Source of the DNA: Gemmataceae bacterium
GTDB lineage: Bacteria; Planctomycetota; Planctomycetia; Gemmatales; Gemmataceae
DNA length: 64,000 bases
Assembly: GCA_025055795.1 (NCBI GenBank)
Contig: JANWVV010000003.1
Span: 122,946 to 186,945, forward strand
Direction of reading: 5' to 3'
In this document: positions 33,849 to 41,802 of the stretch, piece after piece
Layout of the letters: every line of letters starts with the position of its first letter
How positions within the stretch are numbered: position 1 is the first letter of the stretch
Made by a program: the position numbers and the translations under genes
Notes under the pieces: model-generated
Seen by the model: only the letters and a program-made list of their open reading frames with translations
Told to the model about the DNA's origin: nothing
Database searches by the model: none

Positions 33849-36065
33849 ATGATCAGCCGTTGGTGGAGCGTCTATCACGGTGTGTGTCTAGCTTTGATGG
33901 GAATCCTGAGTGTTAGTGGTCTGGGGAGTTCAAGGGCATCGATGCCACCGGGAGGTAGTGTTGAGCCGATGGTGGTCCCTGAGCCGTATGGCCGGGGCGC
34001 TGCCATGATCGCCGACTACTTCCAGGAACAAGTGCGGCAAATTCAGAACAAATGTCTGTCGGACGTGACCACACGGGAAGCATGGGAACAACGCCGCCCT
34101 TTGCTAAGGCAGCAGTTTTTGGACATGATGGGACTATGGCCTTTGCCCGAGAAAACGCCATTACATCCAGTCATCACAGGGCGGGAAGAAACAGATAGTT
34201 ACGTGGTTGAGAAGTTGCATTTTCAATCCCTGCCCGGGTTGTACGTAACGGCCAACCTGTACTTACCCAAAGGCAAAGATAAGGGGACGGGTGATAAGGT
34301 AGGAAACACAGCCGGCAATCGCAGCTACCCTGCCGTGCTTTACCTGTGTGGGCATGGCAACGTGGTTCAAGACGGCATTTCGTATGGCAGCAAAGTGCAC
34401 TATCAGTATCACCCGGCGTGGTTTGCTGCACACGGTTACGTCTGTCTGGTAATCGACACGCTACAGTTAGGGGAGATCCGTGGGATTCATCATGGCACCT
34501 ATCGAGAAAAGATGTGGTGGTGGCAGGCCCGCGGCTATACGCCTGCGGGGGTAGAGCTGTGGAATAGCCTGCGGGCCCTGGACTACCTCGAGAGCCGACC
34601 GGAGGTCGATCGCCAGCGTATCGGTGTGACGGGTCGCAGCGGCGGAGGGGCCTATAGCTGGTGGCTGGCAGCAGCCGATGACCGAGTGACCTGTGTAGTA
34701 CCCGTAGCTGGTATTGCCGATCTGCAGGCCCAGGTCTGTGCCGGGGCCGTACCACGGCTGGCTAGCGGAGTTATCGCCGGTCACTGTGATTGCATGTTTT
34801 TTGTCAATACTTACCGCTGGGACTTCGCCCAAGTGGCAGCTCTGGTGGCACCACGTCCCCTGCTGCTGGGCAATTCCGACGATGACGACATTTTCCCCGT
34901 GGCCGGCTATCGCCGTTTGGCAGATAAGGTCCGGAAGGTATACGCACTCTACGGTGCCGAGGACAAATTCCAACTGTTGGAAACCAAAGGTCCCCACAAG
35001 GACACCCCCGAACTGCGCATCGGTATCAACCGCTGGATGAATCGCTGGCTGCGGCAGGACACCAGTAGTGTCGTCCGAGATGATTTGCCACCCCCGTTGC
35101 CGCCCGCCAAACTGAAAGTTTTTGCCAAACTGCCTGAACAGCGTCGCAACGAGATCATCCACGAATCATTTGTACCCCAGGCGGAGCATCGGCTGCCGGA
35201 CAAACCCGAGCTAGTGGCCGCCTGGTGGGAACAGTTGCGTCCCCAACTGCTGCGTCAGTTGCAGGAACGGGTTTTTGCCGGTTGGCCCGCGGCACCTCCA
35301 GCGTCTGAGCCGGTGATAGTTGCTGATTTGCGTAGTGACGGATTACGTCTGCGAGCCGTCGACTTCACTCCGGAGCCAGCAATTCGCTTGCGACTGTTCG
35401 TCCTGAGCGCAGCCGACGAGCCCCCACGCGAGCTGATCTGCAGCGTGGTGGACGAAGCCGGCTGGCAACGCTGGTGCGTCGGCTTAGGACCTGAATATGC
35501 CGCCGTACTTCAGGTCAGTCCGAAATTCCGCCGTGACGACAAGCTCTATCATCAGAACAGGGCCACGGTCCGCGACCAGAAGCTGGCATTTGCCGTAATC
35601 GTTCCCCGCGGGTTTGGTGTCACTCGCTGGGCCGAGCCGGGCAGTGCGACAGATACGCACATTCGCCGCCGCTTCGCTTTGCTTGGCCAGACCGTAGATG
35701 GCCAGCGTGTCTGGGATGTCCGCCAGGGACTGGCCACGCTCCGCCGCCTGGAGGATCTCAAAAATGTCCGTCTCACGCTGCACGGGGAACACATGGCCGC
35801 TGGCCTGGCCCTCTATGCCGCCCTGTTCGAACCCGACGTGAATGCCATCGACTTGTGGCACCTGCCAGCCTCCCATCGCGAAGAGCCGATCTTTCTCAAC
35901 GTGCTACGCGTGCTGGAGGTTCCGCAAGCGCTAGCCCTGTTGGCTCCCCGCCCAGTCACGCTTCACCTGACCCAACCGGCCGAGCAGGATCGCTGGCAAT
36001 GGACACTCCAGTGGCAACAGGCAACCGGCCACAAATTCCTGCAAGTTAGAATCGTCGGACAATGA
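33849..36065 (+). CDS. Large secreted alpha/beta hydrolase (acetyl-xylan-esterase-like), two-domain
   Basis: 738 residues. A hydrophobic stretch at residues 8-27 is a signal peptide. The first ~400 residues form the hydrolase: LYLCGHGNVVQDG (oxyanion region), the nucleophile elbow TGRSGGGAYSWW near residue 260, and LGNSDDDDIFPV supplying the Asp, with a His in ETKGPHKDTPE. This order is typical of planctomycete acetyl-xylan-esterase-like proteins. Residues about 480-738 look like a second, degenerate hydrolase half with no elbow, perhaps for binding. The extra half makes the protein about twice the common size. Role in polysaccharide de-esterification is inferred. Confidence 0.75.
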   Translation: MISRWWSVYHGVCLALMGILSVSGLGSSRASMPPGGSVEPMVVPEPYGRGAAMIADYFQEQVRQIQNKCLSDVTTREAWEQRRPLLRQQFLDMMGLWPLPEKTPLHPVITGREETDSYVVEKLHFQSLPGLYVTANLYLPKGKDKGTGDKVGNTAGNRSYPAVLYLCGHGNVVQDGISYGSKVHYQYHPAWFAAHGYVCLVIDTLQLGEIRGIHHGTYREKMWWWQARGYTPAGVELWNSLRALDYLESRPEVDRQRIGVTGRSGGGAYSWWLAAADDRVTCVVPVAGIADLQAQVCAGAVPRLASGVIAGHCDCMFFVNTYRWDFAQVAALVAPRPLLLGNSDDDDIFPVAGYRRLADKVRKVYALYGAEDKFQLLETKGPHKDTPELRIGINRWMNRWLRQDTSSVVRDDLPPPLPPAKLKVFAKLPEQRRNEIIHESFVPQAEHRLPDKPELVAAWWEQLRPQLLRQLQERVFAGWPAAPPASEPVIVADLRSDGLRLRAVDFTPEPAIRLRLFVLSAADEPPRELICSVVDEAGWQRWCVGLGPEYAAVLQVSPKFRRDDKLYHQNRATVRDQKLAFAVIVPRGFGVTRWAEPGSATDTHIRRRFALLGQTVDGQRVWDVRQGLATLRRLEDLKNVRLTLHGEHMAAGLALYAALFEPDVNAIDLWHLPASHREEPIFLNVLRVLEVPQALALLAPRPVTLHLTQPAEQDRWQWTLQWQQATGHKFLQVRIVGQ

Positions 36066-36178
36066 GGAATCTTCTAGCTCCCTGGACCTGGGGAATTTTC
36101 TTCCTGACTCCTCCTTAAGCTGGGCATGTGGTATAGTGAAAGGGACGGCTCGTCTCCCCGACGAAAGGAGTTCAAGTG

Positions 36179-36559
36179 ATGAGCGAAGAATCTCTTGGCA
36201 ACAATCCTGGTTCAACCCCGCCAACCACCCCCACCGCGGGGCAGCAACCGCAGCAGATCCAGGTGCCCATCATCGACACGGATATGCAAAGCATCTACGT
36301 TAATTTCTTCCGTGTCACAGGCAATCCGGACGAAGTTCTGATGGACTTGGGCGTTTACTCACAGGTCATGGGCCCTTCCGGACCCGAGCCGGTGCACCTG
36401 AAGCATCGCCTCATCATGAACTATGTAACGGCGAAAAAGCTCGCCGAAGTATTGCGTGTCGTCGTCCAACGGCATGAACAAGTGTTTGGCTACGTCGAGG
36501 TGGATCCCAATCGCCGTCTGCGTTACAATCCCCAAGCAGCCTCGCCTCCGCTCGGTTGA
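36179..36559 (+). CDS. DUF3467-family protein
   Basis: 126 residues from ATG 36179, 6 bases after AGGAG; a GTG one codon earlier is equally reachable. The first 30 residues are Pro/Thr/Gln-rich and disordered. The DUF3467 core begins at about 35: DTDMQSIYVNFFRVTGNPDEV and continues with LDLGVYSQ-like and RLIMNYVTAKKLAEVL; I write these as separate short blocks. The family is small, cytosolic and of unknown function, often near regulatory genes. A probable terminator hairpin follows about 150 bases downstream. Confidence 0.75.
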   Translation: MSEESLGNNPGSTPPTTPTAGQQPQQIQVPIIDTDMQSIYVNFFRVTGNPDEVLMDLGVYSQVMGPSGPEPVHLKHRLIMNYVTAKKLAEVLRVVVQRHEQVFGYVEVDPNRRLRYNPQAASPPLG

Positions 36560-36894
36560 AAAAAGTCCCACAGGTTCGTCCCCCGCTTCTGTACCTTTCG
36601 ACAACCCGCCGAGCACGGAGCAACCTAACGACCCCAGACTCCTGGTGATGGCACCTCTCCCCGCCAGGTTTTGCCCGACATAGTCACCAGGAGCCAACTT
36701 CATTGCAATCGCCCCGGAAAGTCTCTGGGGCGATCGTACTTTTCTGGAGTGGACGCATCCACTGTCGTCGCGTGACCCGCTACCCTGGTGCTAGAAAGAT
36801 GTAATACATCAAAATGGCAGGGGCCGTTAGTCCCTGCACAATAATCCGCATACTGCGCCTCTGTGCTGACTCAGCCCTAGGAACGTGGTGAAAC
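36560..36894. other. Intergenic stretch between DUF3467 gene and kinase
   Basis: About 335 bases. It contains the hairpin described as a probable terminator at 36708-36742. After it comes the leader of the kinase gene, where no clear promoter boxes were seen. Confidence 0.4.
36708..36742 (+). terminator. Probable intrinsic terminator after the DUF3467 gene
   Basis: ATCGCCCC (36708-36715) pairs perfectly with GGGGCGAT (36727-36734) across an 11-base loop, and CGTACTTTTC follows. The T-tract is short and 2-5 bases away from the stem, so termination strength is uncertain. It lies about 150 bases past the stop codon. Confidence 0.5.
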
Positions 36895-39411
36895 ATGCAA
36901 GTACAAGGCCGGCAAGCCGGAGACAACCCAGAGGTTGAGCCGATCTCGCTGATAGCCGATGCTTTCTACGCGGCGCGTCAACGGGGTCCTGTGACCGACT
37001 GGTCTGCCTTCCTACAAGCAGTGCCCCTCACTGATCGTCGTCAGGCACTGGTGGAGCTAATCATCATCGACTTGCAACATCGTTGGCAGTCAGAGGAACA
37101 ACCGGTTATTGAGGAATATGTTGCACGATTCCCAGAGCTCGGACCGCTTGAAGCCATCCCTGATGTCCTGATCGTCGAAGAGTACCGTTGCCGCTTGCGG
37201 GCCGGCCAAGGGAACGATCTGGAACGCATCGCCCAGCGTTTCCCGACGCAATTTGCCCGCTTGCAACCACTGCTGGAACAGTTGGCGTGTGGAACAATGG
37301 TACGGGCCTCCCGCTGGCCGGCAACGCCCACAGTGACGCCCGGTCAACCGCAAGAAGTATCTGAACAAGACACGCAGAATCCGACGAATTATGCCAACGG
37401 TGCCATCGCGGCTGGGTATGAGCTAATCCGTCTGCTCGGACGGGGTTCTAGCGGCGAAGTCTGGCTGGCACGCAAAAAAAGCAGCGGGATCGACAAGGCG
37501 ATTAAAATCTTGTCCTGCCTCGTCGACCCCACCCTTCTGCGACGGGAACAACGAGCTTTGGAACTGATTAAAAACTTGCGCCATCCGTACTTGCTGGCCA
37601 CGGAAGATTTCTGGGTGCATGGACAGAAGTTGTACGTGGTCATGGAGCTAGCGGAAGGGACATTACGGCAGCGTCTGCATGCCTGCCAGCAGACTGGCCA
37701 CAACGGTATTCCTCCCAGCGAGCTGCTGCAATACATGCGGGAAGCGGCCGAAGCCTTGGACTTTCTGCATCAACAACAGGTCGTGCACCGGGACGTCAAG
37801 CCGGACAATATCCTTCTGCTTCATGGGCACGTCAAGGTAGCCGATTTTGGCCTGGTCTGGCGGCAGGAACAATGGATAGGCACCATGCGGACCTTCGCTG
37901 GCACGCCAGTATATATGGCTCCGGAGGTATGGCTGCGCCGGGGCGGACCCGCCAGCGATCAATACGCTTTGGCCATTACCTATGTCGAACTACGGCAAGG
38001 TCATCCACCTATCAAGCCAATGCCTTTACCCGATCTATTGGCTGCCCACCAGCAGGGCGAATTCCACTTCTCTCCTCTATTGTCGTCGGCGGAACTGGCC
38101 GTAGTCCGTCGCGCGTTGGCCATTCAACCTCAGGATCGTTTCCCTTCTTGTGGTGCTTTTGTCACAACCCTGATGGCCGCCTTAACCGAGTCGCCTTCCA
38201 ACCTTACACAGACCGCAGCGGAGAGACTCTCCCATGAACCGTTGCTGCAAAGCCCCTCCAAGTCGCCGCAAAGAGAGGCGGTATTTTCTGCTTTACGGAC
38301 AACACCACCGCTACCTCATGAGGGTATAGCGGCAACCACGGATTCCGCTCCAGAAGATCTCCAAGGAGCCAACCGGTCAAATCCCATTATCTGCCCTGCT
38401 CCGTCCCCTCTGTTGGCTCACCGGCAGCGCTGGAGATGGTCCACAAGATTGCTGCTACCTTTTGCTGCCATAACCTGCGGGATTGTCTTGCTAAGCTCGT
38501 TGTGGCTAAGCCGAGACCGCCCAGCAGATCCCTTGGTTAAGCACATCACCGACATTGATGAGATCTCATCAAATCCAACTATCTCGTCATCGGACGGGGC
38601 ATATGCCCGACCGGTAGATGGTACCTCTGGCTTTTCATCCGAGCTGAACGAAGACAGGTCGTCAGTCATGCCTATGCAGTTACCTTACCCTCAGGCTCGT
38701 CCAGCGCCAGAAGCCAGGCTGGTGACGTTAGCCAATGGCCAGCGTCTGCCAGATTGGATCGTGATTTGCTTAGGCACGGAGCAAGTACGTTTCCGCCTGA
38801 TTACGCCCTGGGGCGGTCCCACCCCTGTGGAGCCGTTCTACTTCCAGCAGACCAAGGTGTGGAATCGGCTGTATGCCGCTGGCGGAGGCACGGTGCCCGC
38901 CGCTTCCCAGATAATGGGAGACTACGCTCCTGTTACACACGTGACAGCCATCGAGGCGGCCCGCTTCGCTCAGCAAGCGTTCGGAGGTCGGCTCCCCTCG
39001 CCACAACAGTGGGACCACGCCGCTGGGTTGTACGCGGTACGGGACCGGGTCACCGTCAGTCGTCCCGGAACTCAGGTATGGGTAGATCAGCCGCGTCCCC
39101 GGTCGGTCTTGCCCTTGGTATCGCCCGGTGACGTCAACGAGTTCGACTTGTACGATCTAGCAGGCAACGGTCGGGAATGGACCTCGGCCCTACTCCCCGA
39201 CACCCCCCACCGCCCTGCCCGCTTATGGGACCTGAATCACCCCCCTGCCGACGATCGGGCCGTCATCCTGCGGGGTCGCAATTTCACCTTGGCCACACCT
39301 CTGACCTTCGACCACCTCCGTTACGAACAATCTATCCCCCAACGGCAATATGCTGGCAGCCGTAGCCCGTATACCAGTTTTCGTGTCGTGCTTCCTCTTA
39401 ATCCCCACTGA
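36895..39411 (+). CDS. Membrane Ser/Thr protein kinase fused to an extracytoplasmic FGE-sulfatase-like domain
   Basis: 838 residues. Residues 1-150 form an N-terminal helical region (RNA-polymerase/anti-sigma-like arrangement not recognised). The kinase domain spans about 174-440: glycine loop LGRGSSGEVWLA, lysine in KAIKIL, catalytic HRDVKPDN near 298, DFG near 316 and a GTPVYMAPE activation loop. A membrane helix is at about 517-538. The outer ~200 residues resemble formylglycine-generating enzymes: VTHVTAIEAARFAQQ, GGRLPSPQQWDHAAG, DLYDLAGNGREWTS and SPYTSFRVV. The catalytic cysteines of that enzyme are absent, so it is probably a binding or sensing module. The arrangement suggests signalling across the cytoplasmic membrane. 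Confidence 0.85.
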   Translation: MQVQGRQAGDNPEVEPISLIADAFYAARQRGPVTDWSAFLQAVPLTDRRQALVELIIIDLQHRWQSEEQPVIEEYVARFPELGPLEAIPDVLIVEEYRCRLRAGQGNDLERIAQRFPTQFARLQPLLEQLACGTMVRASRWPATPTVTPGQPQEVSEQDTQNPTNYANGAIAAGYELIRLLGRGSSGEVWLARKKSSGIDKAIKILSCLVDPTLLRREQRALELIKNLRHPYLLATEDFWVHGQKLYVVMELAEGTLRQRLHACQQTGHNGIPPSELLQYMREAAEALDFLHQQQVVHRDVKPDNILLLHGHVKVADFGLVWRQEQWIGTMRTFAGTPVYMAPEVWLRRGGPASDQYALAITYVELRQGHPPIKPMPLPDLLAAHQQGEFHFSPLLSSAELAVVRRALAIQPQDRFPSCGAFVTTLMAALTESPSNLTQTAAERLSHEPLLQSPSKSPQREAVFSALRTTPPLPHEGIAATTDSAPEDLQGANRSNPIICPAPSPLLAHRQRWRWSTRLLLPFAAITCGIVLLSSLWLSRDRPADPLVKHITDIDEISSNPTISSSDGAYARPVDGTSGFSSELNEDRSSVMPMQLPYPQARPAPEARLVTLANGQRLPDWIVICLGTEQVRFRLITPWGGPTPVEPFYFQQTKVWNRLYAAGGGTVPAASQIMGDYAPVTHVTAIEAARFAQQAFGGRLPSPQQWDHAAGLYAVRDRVTVSRPGTQVWVDQPRPRSVLPLVSPGDVNEFDLYDLAGNGREWTSALLPDTPHRPARLWDLNHPPADDRAVILRGRNFTLATPLTFDHLRYEQSIPQRQYAGSRSPYTSFRVVLPLNPH

Positions 39412-39420
39412 ATTTCTCGC

Positions 39421-39436
39421 CGCCGCCACGGCGGCG
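39421..39436. other. GC-rich palindrome between convergent genes
   Basis: CGCCGCC-AC-GGCGGCG starts 10 bases after the kinase stop and lies between the kinase and the convergent ispD gene. It could slow transcription from either side, but no T-tract follows, so it is not called a terminator. Confidence 0.35.
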
Positions 39437-39681
39437 CTGGACCTCCGGCTGTCCAATCAACTCCTTAAGGTTGGTCACAAACCCGATTGTGCCAGTTGGG
39501 AATGAAGAGGGCTAACACCTTCGCCGAAATCTTGTCCAGCCAGCACCGACCGAGGTTTTGCCAGCGCCCGATGACTCTAGGGGGAAGGTAGCCGTGGGAT
39601 CAGTTTTCCCAATCCCCTCCAGGACTCGAAGGGTCAACCAGACCAAATGAAAGACGAGGTATTCCTCCACGTAGCACTTTT

Positions 39682-40419
39682 TCACCATTGGGCTTCGTCG
39701 TGGAAACCGAGACGGGAGGGTGATTTCTTCGTGGCTCGCAACTTGATGATAGCTTCTGCTAATTCCAGGTCCTCTGGGGTGGTGATTTTGAAGTTAAGGG
39801 GCGAGCCGGGCACGATCATCACAGGATGGCCGATGGCTTCTACCAGTTGTGCATCGTCGGTGATCGGCTGCTGCAATTGGGCTCGCTGGGCATAGGCCTG
39901 CACCAGCCAGTCACGGCGGAAGACTTGCGGCGTCTGAGCCTGATATAACCCGTGACGAGGTACCGTAGACTTAATGCGTTGCTGTTCTACCTGTTTGAGG
40001 GTGTCGGCCACGGGCAAAGCGGGAATGGCCGCTCCATGGCGGAGTGCCGCAGCAAACACCGCGTCGATTACACTGTGGGGTGTCAGGGGCCGGACCGCAT
40101 CATGGATAGCCACATAGGACACATCAGTTGGAATCCGTTCCAAGGCATGGGCCACCGAATCCGGACGTTCCGGTCCGCCATCGACCACCTCGGCATTGGC
40201 AAAGGCAATCAGATGGGCAAAGCGGCTGCGGAACGTCTCCCGGTCCTCGGGAGCCACCACCAGATACAAGCGTGTAACGTCGTCGCGGCTCCAGAACAAC
40301 TCCGCTGCACGGAGCCAGACCGGTCGGCCCTCCAGGCTGACAAACGGCTTCTTCTCACGACCGCCAAAACGCGTCGATCGGCCAGCGGCCGGCAAAATCA
40401 CGGCAATGGACGCAGCCAT
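39682..40419 (-). CDS. ispD: 2-C-methyl-D-erythritol 4-phosphate cytidylyltransferase
   Basis: 245 residues from ATG 40419, chosen for GGAG 9 bases upstream; another ATG 13 codons earlier is possible. The enzyme makes CDP-methylerythritol in the MEP isoprenoid pathway. The nucleotide site is LPAAGRSTRFGGREKKPF (conserved GxRxG and Lys). IHDAVRPL near residue 106 and ITDDAQLVEAIG near 195 are the metal/substrate blocks. The C-terminal ~20 residues after LELAEAII are an extra basic tail. ispF, its usual neighbour, is not adjacent. Full length. Confidence 0.92.
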   Translation of the reverse strand: MAASIAVILPAAGRSTRFGGREKKPFVSLEGRPVWLRAAELFWSRDDVTRLYLVVAPEDRETFRSRFAHLIAFANAEVVDGGPERPDSVAHALERIPTDVSYVAIHDAVRPLTPHSVIDAVFAAALRHGAAIPALPVADTLKQVEQQRIKSTVPRHGLYQAQTPQVFRRDWLVQAYAQRAQLQQPITDDAQLVEAIGHPVMIVPGSPLNFKITTPEDLELAEAIIKLRATKKSPSRLGFHDEAQW

Positions 40420-40887
40420 GGGGGTAGCTCCGCTATTGGACGTCCGCTTCCCCGACATTTGTTCCTGATAAAATGTCTAGAGAAATCCTCCACCGTCCGC
40501 AAGGTTGCCACCTGCCCATTCCATCGTCTGATTTGCACCATCTCATCAATCAGATGTTACGCTCATCGGCTGGTAACGATAGGTACATCGTGCTTTGAAA
40601 GGAGAAATTTGGAGATGTTGAGCGGATTTTGCCAAACAGTGCTGATCTCCCTCTGCTGAACATTTTCAACTTGCGGTTAATCCGGAAAGTCAAAGGTTAT
40701 GGCTGATTGACGGGCGTTCCGGAGGTAAAGCTGTCCATCAACAGAAAGATGAAGGACTGTCATTGGGGTCAGGAACGAGCTAGGGACGAAAAGGAAGGGC
40801 CTAATTCTCATGTTTCCCTCATCGGTCATTGATTATGGTGACACTGATGGGGTAGTGCCTGTCCGATCCGCAGCGAGGGTGTAGGCC
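40420..40887. other. Divergent intergenic stretch between ispD and the response regulator
   Basis: About 470 bases that should contain the promoters of both neighbours. A 14-codon frame (40615-40659) has a good AAAGGAG site but no evident function. No RNA gene or operator repeat was recognised. Confidence 0.35.
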
Positions 40888-41613
40888 GTGCGCATTCTGC
40901 TTGTGGAAGACAGTCCGCACATCGTGAAAGCCGTCCGCCAGGGCTTGGAGGAAGAAGGGTTCGCCGTCGACGTCGCCATGGACGGAGAGGAAGGGGACAT
41001 CAAATGCCGGACCACGCCGTATGACGTGGTCATTCTGGACATTATGCTTCCGAAAATCGACGGGCTGACCCTCCTGAAACGGTGGCGGGCCGCCGGCATC
41101 GATACCCATGTGCTGTTACTGACCGCCAAAACGACTACCCACGACAAAGTAGCGGGTCTGGACACAGGAGCCGATGATTACCTGACCAAACCTTTCGAAT
41201 TTGCCGAGCTGCTAGCGCGTATCCGTGCATTGATTCGTCGACGGCACCAGCAAAAAGACCCGATTCTCCGCTGCTACGATCTGGAAATAGACACCGCGTC
41301 ACGCACCGTACGACGGGGAGGGAAATCGATCCACCTGACACCTCGTGAATACGCCTTATTGGAATTTCTGGCCTATCACAAAGGCAAGGTAGTCACCCGC
41401 AGCATGATCTGGGAACACTTGTATGATGAATATGACGAGAATACATCGAATGTAGTGGACGTTTACATCCGGTATTTACGCAACAAGATTGACAAAGGGT
41501 TCGACCCCCCATTGATTTTGACCCGCTGGGGCGAAGGATACATGTTACGTGGGGACGAGCCCCCGCAAGAGGGAGACTCATCGGCGACAGCCAGCAGCCC
41601 CGCGGCTCGCTGA
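40888..41613 (+). CDS. OmpR/PhoB-family response regulator
   Basis: 241 residues from a GTG start. The receiver domain covers about 1-120: acidic pair near residue 7 (VEDS), phosphoacceptor Asp51 in VILDIMLP, Thr/Lys in LLTAKTTT and TKPFEFAELL. The winged-helix domain begins near 130 (LEIDTASRTVRRGG) and includes LTPREYALLEFLA and VVDVYIRYLRNKID. It should bind DNA as a dimer after phosphorylation. The sensor kinase gene starts 190 bases downstream on the same strand and is the natural partner. The signal sensed is unknown. The C-terminal ~18 residues are Ser/Ala-rich. Confidence 0.93.
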   Translation: MRILLVEDSPHIVKAVRQGLEEEGFAVDVAMDGEEGDIKCRTTPYDVVILDIMLPKIDGLTLLKRWRAAGIDTHVLLLTAKTTTHDKVAGLDTGADDYLTKPFEFAELLARIRALIRRRHQQKDPILRCYDLEIDTASRTVRRGGKSIHLTPREYALLEFLAYHKGKVVTRSMIWEHLYDEYDENTSNVVDVYIRYLRNKIDKGFDPPLILTRWGEGYMLRGDEPPQEGDSSATASSPAAR

Positions 41614-41802
41614 CTGGACGGACAGCGCGGATGAAAACTTAATGGAGCCGTCTCGCTCACCCACCCCTGCTGGCGGGAAAACACCGCTTAATTAGGTACC
41701 GACGGCATCCTTGATCGGATTTTTGTCCACTATAAAGGGATAATGTGTTGTGCCCCGCAGTGAATTGTGCGAAAACTTGACGGCTGCGGGCTGACCGTGC
41801 TC

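Noticed and set aside
39952..40659. Long plus-strand frame opposite ispD
   Set aside because: It is antisense to a clear ispD with all motifs and shows no protein family features.
40615..40659. 14-residue frame with a good AAAGGAG site before the response regulator
   Set aside because: No conserved feature and 230 bases from the next gene; kept only as a note.
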